This document shows positions 1 through 12,417 of a stretch of 64,000 nt of DNA, piece by piece. The position numbers were made by a program, and so were the translations under genes. How positions within the stretch are numbered: the first letter of the stretch is position 1; every line of letters starts with the position of its first letter. The DNA comes from Cryptomeria japonica (taxonomy: Eukaryota; Streptophyta; Pinopsida; Cupressales; Cupressaceae): the NCBI RefSeq assembly GCF_030272615.1, contig NC_081413.1, positions 716,987,867 through 717,051,866 on the forward strand, read 5' to 3'. Under the pieces are notes generated by a model. It worked only from the letters and a program-made list of their open reading frames with translations, did no database searches and was not told the DNA's origin.

Positions 1-670
1 AATTCTGAGTGGATTGCAAATGGTTGAAGTGTGATTTACCCTCTTTTGTAAATGAGAAAGTTGACTTGTTGACTATGTGGAAAAGAGAGAGGAAATGAGT
101 GAAATGAGTTGCTACCAATTCATGATCACGTTGTAATTGAGCTAGTTAAACTGGCGCGGATCTACCCTACAAATTTGGAGAAAAGTCATCAGTACCATGG
201 CAGGAATGTACATGGTCTGTCACAAAATCCACGAAATGAAAAGGGTTCTTCTATCTCTGCAAATGAAGCCCAAACCTGTAATTACAGTTGTACACTTGCA
301 ACCTACACATAGAAAAGAGAAGAAAGGGGGGTTGTGGATATGGGTTTGCCTTAGTTAAACCCCAGTTGAGGAATCAACCTAGAAAGAAAGTAATTGTAAA
401 TGCTTGAATGTAAACAATGGAGATGTATACCTTGTAGATCTGCAACTTGTTGATGATGATTGCTTTGCTTCTTGAATGTAACCACAAATGTTATATGAAA
501 TGACATGTAACATGACAAAACCCTAACATACACATGCTTGCAAATGGATGTTGTAATATTGCTCCAATGGATTAATGAAGAAGACTTGAATGCTTGAATG
601 CTTGATAATGACCTTGAAATCTTTTCTCTTCTCCTTATGCTCTCTATCTCTTATCATCTCTCGTCCATCC

Positions 671-2183
671 TGTTGGCAATATAGCATTATAATAGACAAT
701 GAAAGATTGCTGGCATTTCATAAGGATATTGAGAAGGTTGTTGATGATTATGGATATAACTGATTAAAGATGTTTTACTGTCTTGATATTATTATTTTGT
801 CATTGATGTCAAGAAATTGATTTTCTAATTCAGTATGATGTTGTCATATCTTGAGAAGTATGATATGAAGATTATAAAGATGTCCGTAAAAGACACAGGA
901 AGGAATATGATGAATAAGGGGATGAATAAGGTATTCAATGGGCAACTACTACCGAGTCAGACAATGATGAGATCATGATGTTTTAGATTGTTTTAACATC
1001 ATACATATGTTGTAAAATGTAAAGGTTAATACTATACTATGTTATCAAGCAAAGAACCTAGTCGGTAAACCCTAAGGTTATCGCTATCGGTTAATGAAGG
1101 TGGAATGTCTATCGAGTGAAGTTTAGTATTCACCGAGTTGTTACCGAGCTATAACAAAATGCATTAAATGTTTACATGCAGTATTTAATGAAGGAAGCTG
1201 ATGAGCTGGAGTGGATTAAATGATTGGTGAGCCATGGAAGAAGTTTGTTAACGAATCTAAGGCAATGGAAAGTTGACATGATGATCTATAGCTCAGATTG
1301 AACCGCAATACCCTGGCACAAGTTCCAAGACTATTATCCAAGTTCCAAGGTGGGGTAAAACATTTTCAGATTGAAAGATGCATTGAACTTGGATAGGATA
1401 GATGATCTGATGGCTATGATTGATCATGGGAAATATGATCAAGGAGATTAAGCGGTTATCTAATTGTTTATAAATAGAAAACTGTTGATAAACAATGGAT
1501 GTGGGGAAGTGTATGCACAGGGATGCTACATAGTGATTACCGAGCACAAAAGCTTGAAGACCTGTTAGAATAACAGAGTATAGAAGCCCAACGGATAGAC
1601 AAGATCAATTCTATGTCCAGATTGTATTGAACAAATAGGAATCTGCTTTAGCATTTTAGATGTGAAGTTGCAGATAGATTTTTATTACTGTTATTTTGTG
1701 AAAGTGACAGAAAATCTCTTAACCAAGTGGACTTAACAGTCTTATATGTAAACCCTCAAGCAAGGTGACATTCTGATTGAGTGTTTTGAAATCCTTTAAC
1801 AAGGTCACTTCTAACAAAGTGAAGATCCTAATAGATCTAAGGGAAATCCCTTAACCGGGTCACATCTAGCAATGTGTTTGTAATCTTTAACAGGATTTGC
1901 TTTTAACCGAGCATACTCTAGAAGAGTATATTTCTTAGTGGGTCCGAAATCCCACAGTGGTTTTTCCCTATTTGGGTTTCCACGTTAAATCTGGTGTTAT
2001 GAGGTTTATGTTGTTCATATGCTTTTGAGTTTGCATGTTTGACAGTTTTGGTTATATTACTGAAGTATATGTTACCAAGGTTGAATCTAATGTTTTTATG
2101 GATGATTAAGTTTGTATGATTCACCCCCCCCTCTCATCTTGTTGGCTATTGGATCTGTACTTATATTAAGTATCAGAACTTCA
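671..2183 (+). mobile_element. Copia LTR (family F), solo or near-solo, nested in the family D LTR
   Basis: It starts TGTTGGCAATATAG and ends in CA, and CATCC flanks it at 666-670 and 2184-2188 as a 5-bp target duplication. It has the landmarks of the other copia LTRs here: GTCATTGATGTCAA near 798, the U5 stem-loop at 1956-1984 and the C-tract near 2124. Its last bases resemble a decayed primer-binding site (agtatcagaac, 2169-2179), so the unit may be an LTR plus the first bases of internal sequence rather than a clean solo LTR. Confidence 0.65.
1956..1984 (+). other. U5 stem-loop of copia LTR F
   Basis: GTGG (1957-1960) pairs with CCAC (1980-1983), and CCC (1966-1968) with GGG (1974-1976), separated by T-only internal loops of 5 and 3 bases. 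The same layout occurs at the same distance (about 200-230 bp) from the LTR 3' end in three other families in this window. Function unknown. Confidence 0.55.
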
Positions 2184-2565
2184 CATCCATGAATGAGGGT
2201 ATTGAATTCCTTTTTATACATACCTCAAGGATTAATTTTTAGCCACCAAAAGCTGACAAAGAGGAATAACAAACCCCAAAGACAAGAAATGTATAGGAGA
2301 TCGGGCATACCGAACATAGGACCACCCTAAGGGGTGGGGACAGGGGCACCACACCCCTGTCCTAGGGGGATAGGGGCACCACGCCATTGTCTTGCCCTAT
2401 TTTGGGGCCCAGACAAGGTCTAAAGAAGACACAAGACATGAAGGAGGAAGAGAGAAGGATTAGAAATGCAAAAATAGGTCCCGGTTAGGGAAGGAGATGC
2501 CATTGCCAAGGTGAGGACACAAAATATGGTTAAAATTGTATGGGTCGCAATTTTATGACACTATA

Positions 2566-3723
2566 GGTATCATTGCTGTCATCATTTCCTCCATTGGTAA
2601 CATTCCTATTCTTTGACCAAAATTTATGTTTATCATTGTTACTATTGCCATTGTTGTTGTGACTGTTGTTGTTGTATGAATTGTTGTAAAATTTTAGTTC
2701 TCCTTTCTTTACCATTGTATCTTCTATCTTTAGACCATTTTCAATCATTTTAGCAAAAGAAGGAGGACACTACATTTTAAGTCTGTAACTCATTTCACTG
2801 ATAAGGTTGTCAATAAATATGTCCATTTTCTCTTGTTTGGGTACATCTCTTGGATATCTATTGAACATTCATTTCCATCATTGTAAAAAGACCATGAAAA
2901 GTTCACCATTCTTTTGCTTCACATTACATAGATCTAGCATTGTTATCTCATTTCTTATATTCTAGGAGTATTGTGAGATAAATTTGTTCACAAGTTCTTC
3001 AAAAGATTTAATTCCAGATGGTAGTCTTGAGAACCATTCCATTGATTGCCCACTTAAGCTTCTAGGGAATAGACGCATCAGGTAAGTTTCATCATGTGCA
3101 AATTCCATACTCATGATGCAAAATTCCCTAATGTGATCTTGAGGATCAGGGTTCCCATCACATTTATCATATTTAGGGATTTCACAATGTTATGGGAATG
3201 GTATTATGTTTAAACTCTTGTCAAAAGGATATGGACTGATGTCCTCCAATCAATATTTCTTAGAACTAGTTCCATTCTGCATATCCTATATTTGTTGTTG
3301 TAAGGTTTGCATTTGTTGAGCGATTGTTAACAAAGGATTATCAATACGGGTTCTCCTTGCATCCTCATAAGTTCTTCTGTCACCACACTCTCTTATTGTA
3401 TCATCATGGTCTTTTCTTGTTTTATCTCCTCTTGTTTCCTCATGATTTACTCGATTTACATCCTCGTTATTGGGATCATCAGTGTTTTGATGGTTACTTG
3501 TCTTTGCATCTTGTTTCAAACTTTCTATGTTAAAGTCTTGTGGCAATTTAACTCCTAATTTTTCCAACATTAGGATGTACTTTTCCTTTTGTTTTTCCAA
3601 TAATTTTTCCATTAGTTTTTCAAATTTATGATCTTGTTCAAGGTCTCTAATGATGTTATTGACTGCATCTTCATCAACATCCGTGTATCCAAAAACTTGA
3701 AACATTGAATCTTCTTCTTCCAT
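2566..3723 (-). pseudogene. gag: Ty3/gypsy gag relic
   Basis: Read on the minus strand from ATG 3723 this is a decayed gag. The first 145 codons (to 3286) are open, with a K/E-rich helix and a KLPQDFNIESLKQDA block that parallels KLPSDFDLAQLRQAS in the intact gag at 36289-37464. After frame breaks, the capsid core is recognisable between about 3240 and 2760 (SPYPFD, DPQDHIREF, ETYLMRLFP, WFSRLP, FEELVNKF-like stretches), followed by IENGLKIEDTMVKKGELK and FWSKNRNV (2748-2590). Homology then stops at the junction with the family D LTR. Nothing of protease or pol is left, so this is the 5' part of an element truncated by a later insertion. Confidence 0.8.
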
Positions 3724-3799
3724 TTGTTTTTGTTGTTTTCTGAATTGTTCGTATTGAACTCAAGTCCAAACTGGCATGTGATTGATTTGTAATTCTCAA

Positions 3800-4173
3800 G
3801 TTTTGATATTTTAAAATTCCACTCAATAAGTGATCATTGGTTTAGGAAGATAAGCTTTGTTGATTTTACCAACGTTTTTAGTGCGTTATGATAAAGTGTC
3901 TTGTTGTTGAAAGGAACATGCTTGCAAAATTTCTCCATCAAAATCCATTCTGTAACCACATAAATAGTGACGAAAATGGTGTAGGAATGCCCTGTGTTTT
4001 AACAAGATTTTCCGATAGATGTACAAGAATCTTGCCTTCTTCAAAGTAGCCTTATAACTAGGTTTTCTTTTCTTAAGGCGATATTTAAAAGTCATATAAG
4101 CATATGATGGTTTACAAGTTTGTTTGATTCCAATGTGAGTGCAATCTTTTTTTTTGATATAACCTAAGTTCAA
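3800..4173 (-). pseudogene. Pre-gag ORF relic of gypsy element (conserved with 35298-35843)
   Basis: An open frame of 95 codons (4173-3886) upstream of the gag relic, rich in K, R, H, Y and F. Residues from SYKATLKK onward align without a gap to residues 78-155 of the ORF at 35298-35843 upstream of gag in element C: I count about 33 identities in 78 positions. Conserved positions include HR-x-FLH, R-x-YL-x-G, FD-x-E-x-L, and, past the stop at 3886, GKIN and ITY. Homology beyond the stop shows that the frame was once longer. Function unknown; the basic, aromatic composition would suit a nucleic-acid-binding or structural role, but that is a guess. Confidence 0.7.
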
Positions 4174-4439
4174 ATAGGAACAATATATCCAAGATAATGA
4201 ACAAAGGTTGATATGATCAAGTTTTGTGATAAATGATTTGATATATCCTGATGAGAAATTGATAAAGATGTTGATTTTTGCACTTGAGATGGTTGAATCA
4301 CTAACTTGTTGGATGTTTTATGCTTATGAAAACCTTTGAAAGTAGCCTATTTGATTGATAACCTAATTATCTGACTAGTTTGAAGACCTGTGATAGTTGA
4401 AGACAAATCTACTCGAAAAAGGGTATCTGGAAAATGATA

Positions 4440-4745
4440 TTGAATTTTTGGTCTGATATGCGAAAATGCTCACTATTACAGATGCGAGAAAACATTTGCG
4501 CTAACCTATTGATTAAAAGCGCTAACATGCGCGACAAACGCATTGTTCTATGTAATAAAAGTGAGGTTCTGCAACACAAATGCGCTAAACTATGGTACAA
4601 AAGCATTGTTTCAAGTGTAAAAGCATTGTTTTAATGAGAAAACGTGTGATTCAAGAGCTTAATAGTGTTGTACGATTGATCAAAAGCATTGTTCTATGCA
4701 ACACATGCGTTGTTCTGTGTAACAAATGCATGATTCTATCTATGT
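4440..4745. repeat. Degenerate short tandem repeats, GCGCTAAC / AAAGCATTGTTCTA type
   Basis: Words such as gcgctaac, aaatgcgct and aaaagcattgtt recur about every 20-35 bases with much drift (for example gcgctaac at 4498-4505 and 4519-4526, and aaagcattgtt four times). Confidence 0.6.
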
Positions 4746-5859
4746 TAAAAATATTTTTCAATTTTCTAGCAAGTTTGTCAGATTTTTTGACTTAATTTAG
4801 AATAATGATTTTTTAAGTTTTGACCATTTAGAGAATGTTTTGCAGACATAAAAGACACAATGTTTGGAAAGAAAAGTGCACAAGCAAGCACAAAACTTAT
4901 GGTAGGCCGAGACAATAATTGTTGAATCTCACATGGGGTTTCCCCCGAGGCTATGCAATTCAAAGTGGATATTTAGGTGCTTGCCCCCACTGGCTCCACT
5001 CTCGACACTCACTTCTCCAGGGCAACCAAGCACTATTTTCCATGAAAACTCCCCATGGAAAACTTCATATTTACTACTAAGAACCGTATGTGTGTGAGCT
5101 GCTTCAAAGGTTCGACCTCCTGTACCAACAATTAGAAAGATTTTGGAAGCTAATACAAATGGTTTTTTAGTAAAGGCTTTTGTTCAAAGATACCTTTTGA
5201 AGTCGCACAAGTGTGATAAAGGCCTATAGGTTAACAAATTACCAAACAAGATGTAGTCACGCAAGCGTGATTGAGATCTCAAGGCCCTACAAAGTGCTTG
5301 ATATGAAATAACTCAAAAGAGATAACTCAAATATGCTCTGTCCCCTGATATTTTCATCTCAAAAGGCAGTTTGATTATAGTGAGTTAGAAAACTTGGTTT
5401 TAGTCGTACTCACTTGGGACGTTCTGTTCTCACTAGCCCCTTTAAGGCATTCATGAAGACAGGGCCTCTAAAGGTTACACATGAAGGAAGTAGGTCTAGT
5501 TTTCTGATCACCACATGAGGGTGAGAGCATACTTGCCTACTAATTCAATAGGCACATAAGACAAAGGTTTATTTTAAGCCGTCTAAAATCTCTATGCAAC
5601 TACTTTAAAGAAGACACTCAAATGCAAGTTGCATGTTGTTGATTATCCTCCTAGTTAGACTAGATGAGCAAGATATGATATGTTACTCTCCAAAATAACT
5701 CTCTAATTAACTAGATGTGTAAATGCATGAAATTTGCTTCAAAATAACCCTGTACACAGATGTCAGTAGTTTTTTTAAATTCTCAGTTCTTGGACATTCG
5801 GACCTACAAAAAAGTTTATTAGCATATCATGAAAATTCAAATTTTTGCCTTGGAATGGA

Positions 5860-6120
5860 ACATAAGCGCTAATCTAGCAAATGTGCTACATGAGAACTCA
5901 AAAGTGCTAACCTAAATGACAAATGAGTGAACCTACTGCACATAAATGCTTCTCTAAGAAGTAAATGCGTGATTCTTTCAACCAAAGCTCTAACCTAATT
6001 GCTAAATGTGTTAACCTACTGCACATAAGCGTTAACCTACTGCATAGAAGCACTAACCTACTGCACAAAATCTTGTCCTATTTCAAAGAGACATAAAAAT
6101 AGGTTACAAATGCGCTAAAA
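5860..6120. repeat. Second field of the same degenerate short repeats
   Basis: Variants of gcgctaacctactgcacataa recur about every 20-25 bases; 'aacctactgca' occurs four times between 5930 and 6065. The words match those in the 4440-4745 field, so both come from one repeat type inside the gypsy leader. Confidence 0.6.
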
Positions 6121-6178
6121 ATGATTTTAGCAAGAAAAAGATAGAATATTAGAAGTTTGTGTGAGGCCTAAGCCCGAT

Positions 6179-6193
6179 GGTGGGCGCAAAAAA
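6179..6193 (-). promoter_or_regulatory. Primer-binding site of the minus-strand gypsy relic
   Basis: On the minus strand the bases after the LTR end read TTTTTTGCGCCCACC, close to the TGGCGCCCACC start of many plant Ty3/gypsy primer sites. It fixes the LTR boundary at 6194 and the orientation. Confidence 0.6.
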
Positions 6194-8315
6194 TGTTGAG
6201 GCTAAAGTTGAACTCCAAAGAAGTATCCTGAAACTTATTAGTCCATCATAAAATATAAATGAATGCTACAAGAAACTTAGCTTCAACCAATGAAGTAACA
6301 TGAAATTAAAAAAAACAAACAAGATTATACCTTCCATGATTTACACCTTGACAGGGTGAACTCACAATGTTGGTTCCCACTTTTTCGTACATCTTGATTT
6401 TTGCTGAAATCATACATTTTTTAGAAAATATAATGATTTGAGCTTTAAGAGGTCCCATTTGAAGTAGTTAATTTAAGAGATTTAGATAAAAGACTCTTAG
6501 ATCAAAATTTCTTGGATATAACCTCTCTACTTCTAAATCATACTTGCAATGGAGTCTCCTTTGCATATATCACGTGCTGATAAAAAAACAATTTTACATT
6601 AGCTTTTGGGGGGTCAAATGAATTCATTTAAATTTTTTGTTTTTTAAAGTATTTATCCCTTATTATAAGCTTTCCAAATAGTATAATTTTTAATATATTT
6701 AATTTCATTAATATATTTTTATTTTATTTCTTATGAATGTAGGGTTTTCACTGAACATGAACTTCTTTGTTCAATGCTTATGGAAAAATAGTAAATGTCA
6801 CCCAAAAAATTCTAAAAAATATTTATGCACTAGGTATTGAAGTCCTCTTTCCAACAAAAAAAATAAAATTGATTTTCGTTACATATACAACAAGTTATGT
6901 AATATCAAATGGACATATGTCAAAATTACAGTTAACTCAACTTCAAATCTTAATAAAATATGAAAAATTGAATATAATGCTACAAAACCAATTGCAAACA
7001 CTAGATATGGATGTTACAAAACCAAATTCGAAAGAATCACATTCATATCTATTATAGAAAAAAAGTTATGCTATACAGAGTGAGTATCACTCTTTAAAAA
7101 TATTATTTTTTGAAAAAAACTAGTTTTCGAGGGAGATAGAAAAATTGAAACAAATTGACTCCAAAAATTATCAAAAAAATAATTTAAGAATCTACATACA
7201 AAATGACACAAATCACTAGTTAACATCATCTATAAATTTATTACGGTTTATAATTAATAGGTGTCTGAATCTGAAGTTTTTTTTGAAATTGAATATTGCA
7301 CTGTCAAAGTTGGCAAAAAAGTGCAACCCACTATTGTCTATTTACCTGTCATTGCATCCTAACTCCACTGTTCTTTGTTGCAAATGATTTTTCTATGAGA
7401 CAAACACTGATAGCTTCCAAGATGGCATATGAAGAATGGACTGATAGTTAACTCATACTATGATATGCAAATGATATTAAGCTAATATGCTATGAAAATG
7501 ATTTGTGCTCAAAACTCTAAAAATGCTATTTGCTTCAAACTCAAACTTAGAGATGCAAGATAAAGACTCCTAGAATGACTGTAAGATTAGCTAATTAGAC
7601 TATTATACTATTAGAAAAAATGGCATAGGAGACCTCTATTTATAGATTTTTGAGTGCATATGCTTAGGTGGCAGAGATCAACAGTCATGATCAAATCTTG
7701 CAATTTTGGATGGCTATGAGCAAGAGGTTGAGATGTGAGAGAGAAAGGTGGAAGATGTTCCTCCTACTCCTACATGATGGAGGAAAATGTGGAAAGAGAA
7801 GGCAAGTGTCATTCATCTCACCTTGACTAAGGATGAAGACTAAGAGAATATAGGATAGTTGGAGAAGATTTAGGGATAAGAGGACAAGTGGACTCAACTT
7901 CCTCCAAAGATGTAGGAAGCTTGGAGAGAATATAGGCAGGTTGAGGAATGTGTGTACGTACACATTATTTGGAGAATGAAATGAATGTTGAAGATAATGA
8001 TATATTAATATTAAAAATATTAATATCTTTAGCCACATGATGGATGAGTTGGCAAAAGAAAACGAGATGTGAAGATGAGGGTGAATTTAAATAATTTAAG
8101 AAATTATATAATTAAGAAGACTATAGGATAGTGGATAGAAGAATAATTAAATATTAGATATTTAATTGATTAGAAGAAAGGCTAAATGAATGAATTAATA
8201 AAATGTTTTAATTAATTAATAGAATAATGAATTAAATAAATTAATTTTTTTCAAATTAACTATTTAATAGAAGAATAATTATTAAATAAATAGAAAATAT
8301 TTATTTAATTGCTCA
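6194..8315 (-). mobile_element. 5' LTR of the gypsy relic
   Basis: On the minus strand the LTR would run from TGAGCAATTAAATAAA (8315) to CTCAACA (6194), next to the primer site. Its first part is made of TTAAATAAAT-like words, as in the LTR of element C at 31781, which supports the left boundary, but with no second LTR the start is an inference. The 115-codon minus-strand frame at 7691-8038 resembles no protein and is probably chance. Confidence 0.5.
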
Positions 8316-11300
8316 TAGCCAATTTTATGTGTATACAGTTTGAATAGTATTTTGTTCATTGTTTTGATTGTAGGTTGTAGGTTCAAGGTGAAGTTGGTGT
8401 GTTACTTGTTGGTGGAATTTGCGTGGTTCTATTTTTAGCTTTTAGTGTGACTAATTTAATGTTGTTTATGTTTAGTTTATTGTTAGAATAAATTAATTTT
8501 TTTTGTATTAAGAATCATATAAACAAAAATTACAAAATTCGAGAGTCTTGGTTGGATACCTTGCAGCCAGCTAAAGAGTTAAAACATAAATTGCAGGAGC
8601 TATATCAGGTGGATCACGAGTCATGATATAAGATCATATACATTGGAGCTGAGTTACAAAATTACACAAAATGAGAGACATATCAAAATGCAACATAAGG
8701 TATACAACTAGCTAAACACAAAGGAGGAATCAAGATCATTGTTGTCGCCCACAAGGGGGGGGGGGGGAGCCATGCAGTCCAACCTAGCTCTCTTGCGCAC
8801 CAAACCAGCACATTTCCTTTAGAAAACTGATCTCTGAAGGGGTGGGAGGGTAGTCCTTCCAGCTCCAACTCAATGAAGTCTTCTCTTTGTTGTCGTGCTT
8901 CCATCTCTTGCATGAATCTCATCAGCCCCTATTCAAAATGAGTCTTGTTGCTTCCCATGCGATCCCAAGTGAAACCATGTGAGAGCTCTCTAATGAATAC
9001 TAGGGTAGTTCCATTCTTTAGCCACTTGTCAAATTTGTCTTCATCCAATATTAGTACCACTGTGACCTGCATAGCAACAAGGTAGCGGATGAGTCTCCTA
9101 AGAGACTCAGTGAGGTTCCTACTCTTTCCATTAAACACATCATGATTCCTAGATTTCCAAATGATCCACAAAATTTCCAAGGAGAGAGCAGACCAGAAAA
9201 GATTAGCATATTTATTGCCACCTCTAACATAACCAAATACCATCTCTTCAACAGAAAAACAATTGTTATGAAGTGAGATACCAAATAGATTCCAGACTTC
9301 TTTGGCAAAATGATATTAAAAAAAAATGTGGTATATTGATTCAGGGATACGACAAAGTTTGCATAGTAGGGGGTCACCATTGTTATCCTTAAGTGGCCGT
9401 TTATGAAGCAGGAGTCTCCAAGCAAAAAAAATCTTTTTTGGCTCAGTTGGGTTAGACCAAAATCTGGAGAGGCTAGCGATGCCATTTTTTCATATCCCGG
9501 GAAAGGTTCCAGGTGATGTTAAGGTGCTCAAGAATATCCACAGAGTCAGAAAGGGTAGAGTAGATCATTTTGGCCTTGGTTAGTGGGAGGGGAGAGCCAT
9601 CTATCCAGTAGAGGGAGGCTAGAGGGGAGGGCGAGGAGGGGTTAGGAGAGGGAAGGGTGGGAGCAAGTGCAGACTTAAGGATGTTGTAGGTTCTGGCTTG
9701 GGATAGGGGAAGGTTGAATTTGGAGCTGAGAGTCTCCCAAGAGATCAAAATGACATCTTCCATAATGTGTTCAAATGTGACCAGTCCTTGATTGTGCCAT
9801 TTCAGGGCAAAACATCCTTGAAGACAGGCTAGTTGTTTCCCATTGTGCAAAGCATTCCACCATATAGACCTTGCCAAATTGAGAGAGCCCTTCTTATCTA
9901 AAATGATTTATTGCTGATGTATTCTCTAACATGGTTCCAAGCCTTCCATATAGACTTGAAGACTTCTGAACCCACAGGGGAGACCTCAAAATTCCCAGCA
10001 ATCAGGTCTCCCATGGGTAGGGTCTTCCACTTTTTTGCTGTTTTTCGGGTGGAGCATTGGATATTGTTTCTAACAAGAACTTTCTAGGGTTCTTTGCCAT
10101 CAAGGGCTTTACAAATCCATTTGGTAGCCAGTGCAATTCCTCGGAGTTTGAGGTTTTTGAGGCCCATACCTCCCTGCATCTTAGATCTGATACACCAATC
10201 CCATTTGACAACATGTTGCTTCCTCCTGCCCTTCCCATTTGACCAGAGGATGTTCCTGATTTGTTTTTGTATGTAGTTGAAATGGTAATTGTTGAATAAC
10301 TAGGCTGAGGAGCAGTATATGTTATATGAGGATAATAGTTTCTGACATACCTAAAAATGACCTGCTAGGGAAAGGAAGTTCCGATTCCATTTAGTGAGCT
10401 TCTTATCCACCTTATTTCTGAACCATTCCCACATTTCTTTCAAATTCAGGGAAACAGAGAAGGGAATGCCCAGGTATCTAGTGATAGTATCCAGTTTAGG
10501 TCAAACTTAGACAATCAGATAGGAGGGGAGTCAGTCCAACCTAGTAAGGTAGATTTATGAAGGGCAACTCTACTGCCCGAGGCTTTGTAGAAGATTTCAA
10601 TGTTGTGAAGAAGGTATGTTAAATTTTCCTCATCCAGGGAGAACAAAATAGTTGTGTCATCTGCAAAATGGATATTGATGATTTCTTCTTTGTTAGGGAG
10701 TGAGATTCCTTTGATCCTAGGGGATAAACTGAAGTCCTTTAGAATATAGTGCATAACATCTGCATCCAAGACAAATAGGGTTGGGGCAAGTGGACACCCC
10801 TGCCTAATTGATCTGGAGAGAGTGTTGTTGCTATATTTTAATCCATTTACATCAACAACTGCATTGGCATCACTAAGTAGTGTCTGAACAATCTTGCAGA
10901 AGGACTCCGGGAAGCCCATACTAGCTAGCATCTAATTTATGAATCCCCATTCTATCCTATCATATGCCTCTCATAGTCTATTAAGAGCATAGCCCCATTC
11001 TGGCCGGAGACCTTTGCCCATTCAAGTGATTCCCAACAGGTCACCAAGTTCTCAAGGATATACCTGCCTTTAACAAAGCTTGTTTGGGTAGGGCTGATTA
11101 TTTTTGGCAGGATTCTAATCAGCATGTTGGCTACTACTTTGGTAGGTATTTTATAAGATACATTTGGTAGCGTGATAGGTCTCCAATTCTTAATCAAAGT
11201 CTTGTCTCCCTCCTTAGGGATGAGCTTGATAAGCCCTTGGTTGATCTCTTTGCCTAGGGTTCCTTTGGAAATAGCCTCCAGATATAGGTCATGGAGGTCT

Positions 11301-12417
11301 CCTACAATCCATCCAATGTTTTTCTTATAGAACTCCATTGGGAATCCATCTGGTCTAGGGGATCTGTCATTTCCCATAGAGGAGATGGCCATTGCAATTT
11401 CCTCTCTTGAGATAGGGCACCCTGCAAACTCAAAGTCCTCAGCATTAAGTTTGGAAGGGGTCAATTGCTTAATGAGCTCTCTAGCATGTCTGTGGTCATC
11501 ATTTACTTCATTTGAGGTAAAAAGCTTCTGGTAATAGTGGGAGAAGCATTCTAGGATCCCTTGGGAGTCTGTGATACGACTGTTGTTGTCCCATATAGCA
11601 TTGAAGTTCTCTTTAGCCTCCTTAACTTTGAGCATATGGAAGAAGAATTTGGAGCCCTTGTCTCCCGAGTCTAACCAATTTAGTTTGGACCTAGTTTTTA
11701 ACCCTTTAATTTTTTGGTTCTGAAACTTCCTGAGGTGATCTTTGATTGTCATCAGAGTGTAAGTAAGATTTTCATAATTAGGGGAGTTCCAAAGATTCAT
11801 TTCCGCAGTACATAATTCCTCCTGAAGTAATCTTTCTATCCTCCTAGCATCCTTGGCCTTCTTTTTGCCCACTGTTTGACAAAGGATGGTCTAGGTTTTA
11901 ATGTTTGTATTCCATTCATCTATTCTAGAGAGCCGATTCAAATTCTTTTTGTTAAATAGTCTGATAAAGGCTAGGGAAGAGCGAAGGTCCTCATCTTCTA
12001 GTAGTCTAGTATTGAGGATGAATGAATGAGGTCTAGAGGAGGTGGGGGAGCAGCTAGGGAGAGGTCAATTCCCATTATTATCAGGTGGTCATCAGACAGG
12101 GTAAATGGGGAGACAAGATAACGATCTCCATTAGGGCCTTTGTTAATCTCAAAGTAGCATTTATTGAAGTAGAGCTTGTCCAGTCTGTAGTAGATCCTTT
12201 TATTCAACTATTGATAGTTACACCAGGTGTACCAAATAATGTTCAAATGGTCTTTTCTTCCAGCAATAGGGTCAAAAAGGTGTAGTTTGTTGATCATTCT
12301 ATCCCATTGAAGCATTTCCATTCCCTTCCATTCAAATTTGTTGCCACCTTTTTTATCATTGGTAGATTCAACCATATTGAAGTCTCCCCCAATAATCCAA
12401 GGAATATCCTCTAGCCT

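Larger units (their letters stand above)
1..2565 (-). mobile_element. Gypsy-type LTR (family D), truncated at window edge
   Basis: This stretch, minus a copia LTR at 671-2183, matches the solo LTR at 27072-28271. Shared blocks include the 'aattacag...acttgcaacctacac' stretch (about 280-310 and 27555-27590), the 'ggggtggggacaggggcacc' block near 2331 and the end 'caattttatgacactata' at 2548-2565. The complete copy shows that the LTR starts, on the minus strand, with TGTAGCGTCATAAAA, so this copy starts at 2565 and its last 130 or so bases lie left of the window. It sits inside the gag relic of another gypsy element. No coding region is visible; short ORFs here do not resemble proteins. Confidence 0.7.
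4174..6193 (-). other. Leader (5' UTR) of the minus-strand gypsy relic
   Basis: About 2 kb between primer site and pre-gag ORF. I see no coding region. It has two fields of degenerate short repeats (4440-4745 and 5860-6120) around a more complex central part. A leader of 2 kb or more is usual for Tat-type gypsy elements; element C has one of about 2.7 kb. Confidence 0.5.

Noticed and set aside
109..312. 67-codon plus-strand ORF at the left edge
   Set aside because: Lies in the family D LTR; the matching region of the second copy (27380-27600) does not keep the frame.
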